Of a DNA stretch of 35,727 nucleotides, positions 26,210 through 35,727 are shown one piece after another. How positions within the stretch are numbered: position 1 is the stretch's first letter; every line of letters starts with the position of its first letter. Both the position numbers and the translations under genes were made by a program. The notes beneath the pieces are model-generated. The model did not search any database. It worked only from the letters and a program-made list of their open reading frames with translations, and was not told the origin of the DNA. Source of the stretch: Sphingopyxis indica (GTDB lineage: Bacteria; Pseudomonadota; Alphaproteobacteria; Sphingomonadales; Sphingomonadaceae); assembly GCF_900188185.1 (NCBI RefSeq), contig NZ_FZPA01000023.1, forward strand, positions 1 to 35,727, read 5' to 3'.

Positions 26210-26901
26210 CCCCCGACCATCCGGTCTTTTCGCGCTGGCCGGCGCAATATCCCGACCGGCTCCAGCTTTTTTCGGCGCCGACCCCGAACGGCGTCAAGGT
26301 CGGCATCATGCTCGAGGAAACGGAGCTTTCCTACGAACCGCACCGCATCGACATCATGGCGGGCGAAAGCCACGATCCGGCCTTCCTCGCGCTCAACCCC
26401 AATGGCAAGATTCCCGCGATCTACGATCCCGCAGGACCGAACGGCACGCCGCTCGCGCTGTTCGAATCGGGCGCGATCCTGATTTATCTCGCCGACAAGA
26501 GCGGCCGGTTCCTGTCCTCCGATCCGAATGCCCGATACGAGACGATCCAGTGGGTGATGTGGCAGATGGGCGGGGTCGGGCCGATGTTCGGCCAGCTCGG
26601 CTTCTTTCACAAATTCGCCGGCAAGGACTATGCGGACAAGCGCCCGCGCGATCGCTACGCCAAGGAATCGGCGCGGCTGCTTGGCGTGCTCGACCAGCGG
26701 CTGGCGGATCGCGCGTGGGTGATGGGGAGCGACTACAGCATCGCCGACATTTCGCTGCTCGGCTGGGTGCGCAACCTGATCGGCTTTTACGAAGCACGCG
26801 AGATCGTCGGCTTCGACCGCTTTACGCACGTCCAGCGCTGGCTCGACGCCGGACTGGCACGCCCGGCGGTGCAGCGCGGGCTGGAGGTGACGGCGGCGTA
26901 G
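26206..26901 (+). CDS. Glutathione S-transferase-like protein (YfcG/YghU group)
   Basis: The 231-residue protein has a thioredoxin-like N-terminal domain with LQLFSAPTPNGVKVGIMLEE, the cis-proline region NPNGKIPAI and the glutathione-binding ESGAILIYLAD, followed by a helical C-terminal domain with GSDYSIADISLLGWVRN. The TPNGVKV stretch is characteristic of the YfcG/YghU/Ure2p-like group, which acts as glutathione-dependent disulfide reductases. Translational coupling to chorismate mutase (ATGA overlap) is clear, but a shared pathway is not obvious. Confidence 0.9.
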   Translation: MTPDHPVFSRWPAQYPDRLQLFSAPTPNGVKVGIMLEETELSYEPHRIDIMAGESHDPAFLALNPNGKIPAIYDPAGPNGTPLALFESGAILIYLADKSGRFLSSDPNARYETIQWVMWQMGGVGPMFGQLGFFHKFAGKDYADKRPRDRYAKESARLLGVLDQRLADRAWVMGSDYSIADISLLGWVRNLIGFYEAREIVGFDRFTHVQRWLDAGLARPAVQRGLEVTAA

Positions 26902-26955
26902 GGTGAAGGCTGGGGCAGGATGTCGGCTGGCGACTAATTGCTGCCCTATTTATCA

Positions 26956-27030
26956 TCGTCACCCCGGACTTGATCCGGGGTCCATGACTTCGGCGCTGCT
27001 GTGGATCCCGGATCAAGTCCGGGATGACGA
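26956..27030. repeat. REP inverted-repeat pair
   Basis: TCGTCACCCCGGACTTGATC at 26956 is mirrored by GATCAAGTCCGGGATGACGA ending at 27030, with the loop GACTTCGGCGCTGCTGTGG. It lies between the convergent GST-like and kinase genes. It is the intact version of the REP cut at 35588-35640. Confidence 0.88.
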
Positions 27031-27078
27031 AAGAGAGCAGGCGAACGTCAGTTCCCCACCCCATAGTCGCCCTTCACC

Positions 27079-28479
27079 CTACCCCGCCGGCAGCCTGAGC
27101 CGCACCAGCAACCCGCCCAGATCCTCGCTCTCTTCGAGCGCGATACTGCCGCCATAAATCTCCGCCACGTCGCGCACGATCGCGAGGCCCAGGCCGGTGC
27201 CCGGCTTGCCGCTGTCGAGCCGCACACCGCGGTCGAAGATGCGCGTGCGGTCGGCGGGGGAGATGCCTGGGCCGTCGTCTTCGACCAGGATTTCGGCCAT
27301 CGCGCCATCGCGCCCGATCGTCACGAACACGCTGCCGCCGCCATATTTGGCGGCGTTTTCGAGCAGATTGCCGATGAGTTCGTCGAGATCCTGCCGCTCG
27401 ACGCAGACGACGAGGTCCCTGTCGCCCGCCGCGTCGAGCCGGACGTCGGGGTAGAGCGCGGCGACCGCGCGCGAGACGCTGTCGACGCTGTCGCGGACAT
27501 TGGCGCGCGCCTGCGCCGCGCCGCGCCGCCCGACCGCCCTCGCGCGCGCCAGATGATGCTCGACCTGCCGCTGCATCGTCGCCGCCTCGCGCCGCACCGT
27601 TTCGGCGAGCGGGCTGTCGTTGCCGGTCGCGCTGTTGACGAGCACGGTCAACGGGGTCTTGAGCGCATGGGCGAGATTGCCGGCGTGCAGGCGCGCCTCT
27701 TCCGCCTGCTTCTCGTTATGCGCAAGCAGCGCGTTGAGTTCGTCGACCATCGGCTGCACTTCGAGCGGCAGTGGCGCCTCGACACGGCGGTTCTGCCCGC
27801 CGCGCATCGCCGCGATCGCGCGCCGGATATGGCGCAGCGGCCAGAGGCCGTAGAAGGTCTGGAGTGCTGCAAGAACGATCAGTCCGAGCCCCAGCATCCC
27901 GAGGCTGGGGATCAGTGTCGCGCGTACCGCGCGGACCTGTTCGTCGAGCGATTGGCGCGACGCCGCGATCTGGAACCGCCACCGCGTTTTGCTGCCCGGC
28001 AGGACGACGTCGCGTTCGAGGACGCGCAATTCCTCGTCGGGAAACTGATTGCTGTCATAGACGTGCATATCGTCGTCATTATGCTCGTCCGACGTGTCGA
28101 GGCGGCGTTCCCACAGCGACCGCGAAGGGTAAGGCTCCTGCCCCTCGCCGCTGATCTGCCAATAGAGGCCGCTATAGGGCTCGAGGAAGCGCTGATCGCC
28201 GAGCGGCTGGATCAGCCGCACCTCGCCGTCGGGGCCGATTTCCGACGAGCGGATCATCGCGATCAGCACATATTCGAGGCCTGCATCGAAGTTGCGCGTG
28301 ATCGCGCCCGTCAACACACGGTCGAGTGCGAAGCCGCCGCCGATCAGCAGCAGCGAAATCCAGATCGCCGCGATGGCGATCATGCGCCGCGCAAGCGAGC
28401 CGGTCATGCGCGGCGACAATATCCCCGGATGTTGCGTCGGCCGATCGCCAGCGTCCGCCCTGTCGTCAGCGTCGGCCAT
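27079..28479 (-). CDS. PhoQ-like sensor histidine kinase
   Basis: This 466-residue inner-membrane kinase has membrane segments at about 34-52 and 189-209 enclosing a periplasmic domain of about 135 residues. A HAMP-like linker follows, then the phospho-acceptor H271 in LAHALKTPLTVL, the N-box NLLENAAKYG (371-380), G1 EDDGPGI (400-406) and G2 GTGLGLAI (427-434). The LxHxLKTPLxVL form of the H-box is the PhoQ type. Periplasmic residues 128-150 are very acidic (DTSDEHNDDDMHVYD), which recalls the cation-sensing acidic patch of PhoQ. Another ATG at 28407 is possible but has no clear ribosome site. It lies 10 bases behind its response regulator. Confidence 0.9.
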   Translation of the reverse strand: MADADDRADAGDRPTQHPGILSPRMTGSLARRMIAIAAIWISLLLIGGGFALDRVLTGAITRNFDAGLEYVLIAMIRSSEIGPDGEVRLIQPLGDQRFLEPYSGLYWQISGEGQEPYPSRSLWERRLDTSDEHNDDDMHVYDSNQFPDEELRVLERDVVLPGSKTRWRFQIAASRQSLDEQVRAVRATLIPSLGMLGLGLIVLAALQTFYGLWPLRHIRRAIAAMRGGQNRRVEAPLPLEVQPMVDELNALLAHNEKQAEEARLHAGNLAHALKTPLTVLVNSATGNDSPLAETVRREAATMQRQVEHHLARARAVGRRGAAQARANVRDSVDSVSRAVAALYPDVRLDAAGDRDLVVCVERQDLDELIGNLLENAAKYGGGSVFVTIGRDGAMAEILVEDDGPGISPADRTRIFDRGVRLDSGKPGTGLGLAIVRDVAEIYGGSIALEESEDLGGLLVRLRLPAG

Positions 28480-28489
28480 CGGCGACGGC

Positions 28490-29155
28490 TCAATCCTGCG
28501 GATCGTCGAGCTGGTAGCCGAGACCGCGGATGGTGGTGATGATGTCGGCGCCCAATTTCTTGCGGATGCGCGTGACGAACACCTCGATCGTGTTCGAATC
28601 GCGGTCGAAGTCCTGATCGTAGATATGTTCGATCAACTCGGTGCGCGACACGACCTTGCCCTTGTGGTGGAGCAGGTAGGACAGCAGTTTATATTCCTGC
28701 GCGGTCAGCTTCACCGGCTCGCCGGCGAGCGTCACCCGGCCCGATCGCGTGTCGAGGCGCACCTGTCCCGCGGTCAGCTCGCTCGACGCGTTGCCCGAGG
28801 CGCGGCGGATCAGCGCGCGCAGGCGGGCGATCAGTTCCTCGGTCTGGAACGGCTTGGCAAGATAGTCGTCGGCGCCCGCGTCGAGGCCCGCCACCTTGTC
28901 CGACCAGCTGTCGCGCGCGGTCAGGACGAGGACGGGGAAGTTGCGCTTTTCCCTGCGCCAGCGGTCGAGAACGGTCAGCCCGTCGACCTCGGGAAGCCCG
29001 AGATCGAGGATCGCCGCATCATAATCCTCGGTCGAGCCGAGAAAATGGCCATCCTCGCCATCGGTCGCGAGATCGACGGCATAGCCCGTCCCCTCGAGCG
29101 TCGATTTGAGCTGCGGCCCCAGCGTGGGCTCGTCTTCGACAATCAATATTCGCAT
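28490..29155 (-). CDS. PhoP-like OmpR-family response regulator
   Basis: The regulator has a receiver domain with acidic residues E7-D8-E9, phospho-acceptor D51 (ILDLGLP), T79 and K101, and a C-terminal winged helix (about 128-220) with LSRTELIEHIYD-like sequence and the recognition helix region NTIEVFVTRIRKKLG. The IEHIYDQDFDRDSNTIEVF stretch is typical of the PhoP/QseB branch. Two consecutive ATGs exist; GAAAGG lies 6 bases before 29155 and only 3 before 29158, so I take 29155 (221 residues). It probably forms one transcript with the PepSY gene upstream and the kinase downstream. Confidence 0.92.
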   Translation of the reverse strand: MRILIVEDEPTLGPQLKSTLEGTGYAVDLATDGEDGHFLGSTEDYDAAILDLGLPEVDGLTVLDRWRREKRNFPVLVLTARDSWSDKVAGLDAGADDYLAKPFQTEELIARLRALIRRASGNASSELTAGQVRLDTRSGRVTLAGEPVKLTAQEYKLLSYLLHHKGKVVSRTELIEHIYDQDFDRDSNTIEVFVTRIRKKLGADIITTIRGLGYQLDDPQD

Positions 29156-29272
29156 CATGCGCCTTTCAACCGATGACCGGCGACGCCGCCGATCCGTTCA
29201 TATTCGCTCTATCAAGTCGGAACGGCCATCGCAAAATCTGGTTGCGAGGATGAAGAAAAGACTGCCGGCGGC

Positions 29273-29584
29273 TCAGGGCCGGCGGCCGACGATGCGCCCC
29301 GATCGCGCATCGACATAGACGACGACGACCTGATTGCCGTCCATGAATTTCAGCGCATAGACCATGCGCCGGGCGTCGAACTGGGGTCCGCCCAGATAGG
29401 TCATGTCGTTATAGGGCGGGCGCGAGCGCACCTCGGCGATCAGCCTGCCCAGCGGGATTACCTGTCCCTGGGCCGCTGCGGCGCGCAGATTGTCCTGCTC
29501 GCGATCGCGATCGCCGCGCGCCTGCGCGGGCAGGCCGACGAACAGCAGGGCGGATGCAAGCGATAGGGTCAGCGTGCGGATCAT
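29273..29584 (-). CDS. Exported PepSY-domain protein
   Basis: The 103-residue protein starts with a signal peptide (about 1-22, MIRTLTLSLASALLFVGLPA) and has the PepSY-like end: VIPLGRLIAEVRSR, a strand MVYALKFMDGNQVVVVYVDARSG and RIVGRRP. PepSY proteins are periplasmic and often inhibit proteases or act near two-component systems. It lies 117 bases before the response regulator, so it may be a target or modulator of the system. The frame continues upstream through the tRNA gene, which rules out the longer start. Confidence 0.85.
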   Translation of the reverse strand: MIRTLTLSLASALLFVGLPAQARGDRDREQDNLRAAAAQGQVIPLGRLIAEVRSRPPYNDMTYLGGPQFDARRMVYALKFMDGNQVVVVYVDARSGRIVGRRP

Positions 29585-29655
29585 GGCGCCGGTCCTAAAG
29601 CAAAAGCATTGAATAGGCGATGAATGGCGCGTTCGGCGGAGGTTCGGCCGGATCA

Positions 29656-29730
29656 TGGTGGGCGCGGCAAGGATTGAACTTGCGACCCCACCCGTGTGAA
29701 GGGTGTGCTCTACCACTGAGCTACGCGCCC
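29656..29730 (-). tRNA. tRNA-Val(CAC)
   Basis: On the minus strand the cloverleaf is complete: acceptor GGGCGCG paired with CGCGCCC, D-arm GCTC-AGTGGTA-GAGC, anticodon arm CACCC-TTCACAC-GGGTG with anticodon CAC, variable loop GGGTC and T-arm GCAAG-TTCAATC-CTTGC. Discriminator A and an encoded CCA end the gene at 29656. Length is 72 bases plus CCA. Confidence 0.95.
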
Positions 29731-29833
29731 GTTCCGGTCCCGCCGATGCGGCGGACATCCGAAAGCGGGGACGTCCATAGCCGCTGCGACGCCGAATGCA
29801 ACGGCGATTTGCACCCCGCCGCGTCGCAAATGC

Positions 29834-29865
29834 AAAACGGGCCGCGGTTTTCACGCCGCGGCCCG
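29834..29865 (-). terminator. Rho-independent terminator after hupB
   Basis: On the minus strand CGGGCCGCGG and CCGCGGCCCG form a perfect 10-bp stem with loop CGTGAAAA, followed by TTTT. It lies 29 bases after the hupB stop codon, in the right orientation. Confidence 0.9.
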
Positions 29866-29893
29866 ATGCATTTCGCCAAAAGGCGCCTGCCGA

Positions 29894-30166
29894 TTAGTTG
29901 CAGGCGTCCTTGAGGGCCTTGCCGGCCTTGAACTTCGGCTGGTTCGACGCCGCGATGGTCATCGTTTCGCCGGTGCGCGGGTTGCGACCCGTCGACGCCT
30001 TGCGCTTGCTGACCGAGAACGTCCCGAAGCCGACGAGACGGACTTCGCCGCCCTTCTTCAGCGACGCGGTGATCGCGTCGAAAACGGCTTCAACCGCCTT
30101 GCTCGCATCGCCCTTGGTGAGGCCGCTCGAGTCAGCGACGGTGGCGATCAGGTCTTGTTTGTTCAT
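29894..30166 (-). CDS. hupB: HU-family nucleoid protein
   Basis: HU is a small DNA-bending protein of the nucleoid. The 90-residue sequence is complete: MNKQDLIATVADSSGLTKGD, the core VRLVGFGTFSVSKRKASTGRNPRTGE (about 42-67) containing the DNA-binding arm with the conserved RNPRTGE, and the end PKFKAGKALKDACN. It follows lon on the same strand, the usual lon-hupB order, and has its own candidate promoter and a strong terminator. Confidence 0.96.
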   Translation of the reverse strand: MNKQDLIATVADSSGLTKGDASKAVEAVFDAITASLKKGGEVRLVGFGTFSVSKRKASTGRNPRTGETMTIAASNQPKFKAGKALKDACN

Positions 30167-30225
30167 GCCTAAGGAACCCCTGTATGTGGTTGGTTAGATG
30201 ATTCATGGCCGGGCCATGGCGCGCC

Positions 30226-30254
30226 ACTAACGCTGTTTCGCCCCGCCTTGTCAA
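30226..30254 (-). promoter_or_regulatory. Candidate sigma-70 promoter of hupB
   Basis: On the minus strand TTGACA (30249-30254) is followed after 17 bases by GTTAGT (30226-30231). The -35 is perfect and the -10 weak (3 of 6). The predicted leader contains a CATGGCC/GGCCATG palindrome at 30204-30218. Confidence 0.5.
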
Positions 30255-30325
30255 AGCAAAAATGGGGAAAAAGCGCCCCGAATCGGCGATTTTGCGATGA
30301 AAAGCCGCTCCGGAACCGGCCCGGA

Positions 30326-32722
<2,397 letters not shown>

Positions 32723-32838
32723 CTTGGCTCCTGGGCGGGCGCCGGACCCGGGCGCGCCGCCATTCTTATAGGGTATCGGGCGCTAATATGGCGTAACCTG
32801 CCGCGCATTCAATGAAGCTGTAGTGAATGGACGGGAAA

Positions 32839-32931
32839 TCGTCGTCCCGGCGAAAGCCCGGGCCATTGCCGGCCTGGCACCTCGCGGCTGCGTGACCCTC
32901 CAGCGGCCCCGGCTTTCGCTGGGGCGACGAG
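32839..32931. repeat. REP inverted-repeat pair
   Basis: ATCGTCGTCCCGGCGAAAGC at 32839 is mirrored by the arm GGCTTTCGCTGGGGCGACGA ending near 32931. It occupies most of the gap between ybaB and lon. Confidence 0.75.
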
Positions 32932-32934
32932 CAT

Positions 32935-33270
32935 TCAAAACGGCAGCTTGAACCCCGGAGGAAGCGGCAGGCCGCTGGTCATCTTGCCCATTTCCTCGTT
33001 GCTGACCCGATCGGCCTTTTCGCGCGCATCGTTGAATGCGGCGGCGAGCAAGTCCTCGAGCATCTGCTTTTCGGACGCGACGATCAGGCTGTCGTCGATG
33101 TCGATCGCCTTGATCCGGCCCTTCGCGCTCGCGCGAATCCTGACGAGTCCTCCGCCCGAGACGCCTTCGACCTCGATGCTGTCGAGCTTCGCCTGCGCCT
33201 CCTGCATCTGCGCCTGCACCGTTGCGGCGGCTTCCTGCGCCGCCTTCATCATTTCCTCGATCGATTTCAT
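32935..33270 (-). CDS. ybaB: YbaB/EbfC nucleoid-associated protein
   Basis: The 111-residue protein is the conserved YbaB/EbfC DNA-binding dimer encoded next to dnaX in many bacteria. It starts MKSIEEMMKAAQEAAATVQA, has the long helix AQMQEAQAKLDSIEVEG, the sheet region GLVRIRASAKGRIKAIDIDDS and the C-terminal helix LAAAFNDAREKADRVSNEEM before a Pro/Gly tail. The ATG overlaps the dnaX stop by 4 bases (ATGA). recR, the usual third gene, is absent on this side, as a REP and lon follow. Confidence 0.95.
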   Translation of the reverse strand: MKSIEEMMKAAQEAAATVQAQMQEAQAKLDSIEVEGVSGGGLVRIRASAKGRIKAIDIDDSLIVASEKQMLEDLLAAAFNDAREKADRVSNEEMGKMTSGLPLPPGFKLPF

Positions 33271-34982
33271 GGATTCGACCTATGCCGGTTGTCGCCCGGC
33301 GGTTCAAGCTCGGCATCGGGAAAAGCCGCCAAAGCGGCCCTGACGACGGGCAGCTCGCGGATTCGCGCGTCGTTGTCGGCCAGTTTCGCCGCGCGCATCT
33401 GGCCCAGACTCGACCGGCCCTCGCCCCCGCCGGCGCGCACCTGCCAGCGATTGCCGGTCGCCGCGAGCAGCGCGTCGGCCAGATCGCGCGCGAAACTGTC
33501 CGCCAGCCGCGCGGTCGGCGCAAAAACGAGCGTCCCCGGCTCGAGTTCGATCACGCGGAGATGGTCGTAGAGATCGACCGCGAGACGGTGATTTCCGGTC
33601 GATTCGAGAAGCTGGTGGATTTGCGCGACCGTCAGTGCCGCAGCCGGGGGCTCGGAAGCGGCGTCGACCGGAGCCGCTGGCGCCGACGCGGTGCTGGCCC
33701 GATCGGCCGCCGGCGCCGGCGATGGCGCGACCTGCGGCGCGGCGGGAATTGCGCCTGACGCGAGCAGCTTCGCGAGTTCGCCGGGGTCGGGCATCGACGC
33801 GGCATAGATCACGCGCAGCAGCAACATTTCGAGATGCTCGAGCGGATTGTTCGCGCGCAGCACCTCTTCATGCCCCTTGAGCAGCAGCTGCCACAGCCGG
33901 TTGAGCGGCGCGAAACCCAGCTTCTGCGCCCAGTCGCCGATGCGCTCGCGGTCGGCTTCGGCGAGCGCGGGGTCTTCGTGCCGCGACACTTTGGCGAGGG
34001 TGATCGCGTGGGTCAGGTCCATCAGCCCGCGCACCATCGCGACGGGCTCGATCCCCAGCGCATATTGCGCGCGGGCAAGGTCGATCGCGCCGCCGCTGTT
34101 GCCTTCGAGGATCGCGCCCATCAACCCGGCGATCGACGAGCGATCGGACAGGCCCAGCATCGCGCGCACCTGTTCGGCGCTGACCTTGCCGCCGCCATCA
34201 AGGTCGGCGTGGGCGATCGCCTGGTCGAGGATGGAAAGCCCGTCGCGCACCGACCCTTCGGCGGCGCTCGCGATCAGCCAGATCGCCGGCGCCTCGGCCT
34301 CGACGCCTTCCTTTTGCAGGATCGAACTGAAATGCGCGAAGAGCATGTCGGGGGTGATACGGCGCAGGTCGAAGCGCTGGCAGCGCGACAAGACCGTCAC
34401 CGGCACCTTGTTCACCTCGGTCGTCGCAAACAGGAATTTGACGTGCGGCGGCGGCTCTTCCAAGGTTTTTAGGAGCGCATTGAAGGCGTTGCGCGACAAC
34501 ATATGCACTTCGTCGACGATGTAGATCTTGTAGCGCGCCGACACCGCGGCATAGCGCACCGCCTCGATGATCTCGCGCACATCGTCGACGCCGGTGTTCG
34601 ACGCAGCGTCCATCTCGATCACGTCGATATGGCGCCCCTCGGTGATCGCGCGGCACGGCTCGCACACGCCGCACGGGTCGATCGTCGGCCCGCCCTGCCC
34701 GTCCGGGCCGATGCAGTTCAGCGCCTTGGCGATCAGCCGCGCCGTGGAGGTCTTGCCGACCCCGCGCACCCCGGTCATCAGAAAGGCATGGGCGAGCCGG
34801 TCGCGCGCGATCGCATTGCCCAGCGTCTTGACCATCGCATCCTGGCCGATCAGTTCGGCAAAGGTCTGCGGGCGATATTTGCGGGCAAGGACGCGGTAGG
34901 GACCGCTCGAGGCGGGCGCGGGCGGCGCCTCTGGCAAGTCCATGCCCAGCATCGGCGTATCGTCGTCGGCGGAATCGTCCAT
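33267..34982 (-). CDS. dnaX: DNA polymerase III subunit gamma/tau
   Basis: DnaX is the ATPase of the clamp loader that places the beta clamp on DNA. In 571 residues the AAA+ domain begins ARKYRPQTFAELIGQ, with Walker A GVRGVGKTS (71-79), zinc-binding cysteines C90, C104, C107 and C110 (DPCGVCEPC), the Walker B region IYIVDEVHML and the sensor LFATTEVNKVP. The tau-type C-terminus (about 400-571) includes a Pro/Ala linker. I see no slippery A6G-type frameshift site, so a short gamma form is not indicated. It lies 49 bases downstream of the SRP RNA gene and is coupled to ybaB. Confidence 0.96.
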   Translation of the reverse strand: MDDSADDDTPMLGMDLPEAPPAPASSGPYRVLARKYRPQTFAELIGQDAMVKTLGNAIARDRLAHAFLMTGVRGVGKTSTARLIAKALNCIGPDGQGGPTIDPCGVCEPCRAITEGRHIDVIEMDAASNTGVDDVREIIEAVRYAAVSARYKIYIVDEVHMLSRNAFNALLKTLEEPPPHVKFLFATTEVNKVPVTVLSRCQRFDLRRITPDMLFAHFSSILQKEGVEAEAPAIWLIASAAEGSVRDGLSILDQAIAHADLDGGGKVSAEQVRAMLGLSDRSSIAGLMGAILEGNSGGAIDLARAQYALGIEPVAMVRGLMDLTHAITLAKVSRHEDPALAEADRERIGDWAQKLGFAPLNRLWQLLLKGHEEVLRANNPLEHLEMLLLRVIYAASMPDPGELAKLLASGAIPAAPQVAPSPAPAADRASTASAPAAPVDAASEPPAAALTVAQIHQLLESTGNHRLAVDLYDHLRVIELEPGTLVFAPTARLADSFARDLADALLAATGNRWQVRAGGGEGRSSLGQMRAAKLADNDARIRELPVVRAALAAFPDAELEPPGDNRHRSNP

Positions 34983-35031
34983 GCGCCCGTCTTAGGGACG
35001 TGGCGCGATCTTGTCGAAGGGGGAAATGGGT

Positions 35032-35120
35032 GGGAGCCGGAACGACCCGCAGCGAATTCGTTGCGGCTGCTTCCTTCCGGACCTGACCGGGTTGGCGAAG
35101 ACTGCGTCCGCCCGACTCCC
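35032..35120 (-). ncRNA. ffs: Signal recognition particle RNA (4.5S type)
   Basis: On the minus strand the RNA contains the conserved apical domain GGTCAGGTCCGGAAGGAAGC followed by AGCC, with complementary ends GGGAGTCGG and CCGGCTCCC. A length near 89 bases fits the small bacterial SRP RNA that binds Ffh for membrane targeting. Position just upstream of dnaX is usual in alphaproteobacteria. Ends are set by the terminal pairing. Confidence 0.93.
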
Positions 35121-35126
35121 GGCGCG

Positions 35127-35155
35127 CATATGGCGGGGGTGGCTGGGAAATGCAA
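35127..35155 (-). promoter_or_regulatory. Candidate promoter of the SRP RNA gene
   Basis: On the minus strand TTGCAT (35150-35155) is followed after 17 bases by CATATG (35127-35132), 6 bases before the predicted RNA 5' end. Both boxes are imperfect but the spacing fits a sigma-70 promoter. Confidence 0.45.
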
Positions 35156-35487
35156 GACCGCCCATGCCGCGAGCGGTGGGCCGGCAACTGGGCGGCGCTG
35201 GGGTGGCCAGTTTCCATCGCCGTCTTAGGTAATCGGGGGCTGGGTTCGCCTCGTCGCTTCAAAGTTCAGCAAAGTTCAGCCTTGTGCGGTTGCCACTGGC
35301 TCGCGTTAGGCGAACCTGCCGCGCAGGCTCTCGCCCGCATCCGTAAGCCGGGCCGTGACCGCTGTTATCTACCTGTCGAAAGAGCCGAGACGAAGGCTGG
35401 CACAGCCGGATAATGTAGGACAGCGGTTTTTTTGGCGGATGTCCGACTTGGGGTGGGGAGCAGCCGTTCCCGCGGTGGCGTCATAAG
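35156..35487. other. Gene-free stretch
   Basis: No frame here has recognisable protein features. It holds a tandem 10-base repeat AAAGTTCAGC twice (35261-35280), a 10-base imperfect inverted repeat (35242-35251 with 35308-35317) and, near 35444-35464, a minus-strand copy of a short motif also seen at 7168 and 27044. Confidence 0.6.
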
Positions 35488-35566
35488 GTGATCCCCGGCG
35501 AAGGCCGGGGTCCAGCGCGCAAGCGCCGCGCCTGACGCATGGACCCCGGCCTTCGCCGGGGATCAC
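35488..35566. repeat. REP inverted-repeat pair
   Basis: GTGATCCCCGGCGAAGGCCG at 35488 and the arm at 35540-35566 are perfect reverse complements over 27 bases. Confidence 0.9.
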
Positions 35567-35587
35567 CCAGATATACAGATAGTCCTT

Positions 35588-35640
35588 TCGTCATCCCGGG
35601 CTTGATCGGGATCCATAGCAGCGCCGAAGTCATGGACCCC
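35588..35640. repeat. REP pair cut by an insertion sequence
   Basis: This matches, on the opposite strand, the REP at 26956-27030 through the left arm, the loop CAGCAGCGCCGAAGTCATGG-like segment and the GGACCCC start of the right arm. It then stops abruptly at 35640, where the IS sequence begins. Confidence 0.8.
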
Positions 35641-35727
35641 CCTGAGTTCACAAACGAAGTGCAACACCTCAAGCAGGTGGTGCCATGTCGAGATACCGTC
35701 ATTTATCGCTTGAGGAGCGCTGTTCGA
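35641..35727 (+). mobile_element. Left end of an IS30-like insertion sequence
   Basis: Sequence unrelated to the interrupted REP begins at about 35641 (CCTGAGTTCACAAACGAAGT) and leads into the start of an IS30-like transposase. The terminal repeat probably lies in 35641-35670; its exact edge cannot be fixed because the other end is outside the window. Confidence 0.65.
35685..35727 (+). CDS. IS30-family transposase, N-terminal start only
   Basis: The frame from ATG 35685 reads MSRYRHLSLEERCS and runs off the window. The YRHLSLEER opening is typical of IS30-family transposases, where it starts the N-terminal helix-turn-helix. Only 14 residues are visible, so the call rests on this motif and on the broken REP at the element's edge. 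Confidence 0.6.
   Translation, partial: MSRYRHLSLEERCS

Noticed and set aside
29620..29913. A plus-strand frame across the tRNA region
   Set aside because: It overlaps the complete tRNA-Val and the hupB terminator and has no protein features.
34461..34475. A/T run in dnaX as a programmed frameshift site
   Set aside because: The minus strand reads CCTAAAAACC, not a slippery A6G heptamer, and no stem or near stop codon supports a gamma form.
35011..35413. Small open frames around the SRP RNA and the following gap
   Set aside because: They overlap the structured RNA or lack ribosome sites and recognisable sequence.

Overview
The window is GC-rich DNA of an alphaproteobacterium. The gene content points to the Sphingomonadaceae, with a Sphingopyxis-like genome as my best guess: an E1-beta pyruvate dehydrogenase subunit with an N-terminal lipoyl domain, an NDUFS4-like complex I accessory subunit, DUF2794 and DUF4170 proteins, a PstA with a long N-terminal extension, and many REP-type palindromes of the GTCATCCCGGCGAAGGCCGGGAT kind between genes. 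The genus is inferred from family content and style, not from a database match.

Layout. (1) 1-765: an AT-rich C-terminal piece of an AAA/STAND-type ATPase that looks foreign and broken. (2) 762-8663: a phosphate-starvation island. pstS-pstC-pstA-pstB-phoU-phoB run on the plus strand behind Pho-box-like half-sites, and a phosphate-selective porin (Porin_O_P type) converges from the minus strand behind its own Pho box. (3) 8764-10916: an SDR dehydrogenase and an unassigned polytopic membrane protein. (4) 11177-16098, minus strand: DUF2794, short serine acetyltransferase, a short squalene/phytoene-synthase-like protein, pdhB, pdhA and an FtsB/DivIC-like gene. (5) 16130-17771: a divergent helix-turn-helix regulator and SAM methyltransferase pair with a repeated candidate operator between them. 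(6) 17791-21543: enolase on the minus strand, then four small plus-strand genes for membrane-anchored, Ala/Lys-rich or holin-like proteins, then DUF4170. (7) 21593-25812, minus: NDUFS4-like protein, HrpB helicase, DUF1801 protein, polyprenyl diphosphate synthase. (8) 25922-26901, plus: chorismate mutase and a GST-like protein. (9) 27079-29584, minus: a PhoPQ-like two-component system behind a PepSY protein, then tRNA-Val(CAC). (10) 29894-34982, minus: hupB, lon, ybaB and dnaX, followed upstream by the SRP RNA gene. (11) 35121-35727: gene-poor sequence with REPs; the right edge is the first 43 bases of an IS30-like transposase whose insertion cut a REP element.

How the parts work together. PstSCAB imports phosphate, PhoU signals transporter state and PhoB activates the regulon; the porin supplies the outer-membrane route. 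No phoR kinase gene is visible in the window. The rest is mostly housekeeping: glycolysis and pyruvate oxidation, isoprenoid quinone side chain, DNA replication clamp loader, protein quality control and nucleoid proteins.

Novelty. I see no complete anti-phage system, CRISPR array or biosynthetic cluster. The least explained parts are the ATPase remnant abutting the pst promoter, the two copies of a ~130-bp double-hairpin element, nested REPs, the four-gene membrane cluster, the divergent regulator/methyltransferase pair, and the PhoQ-like kinase with an acidic periplasmic patch.
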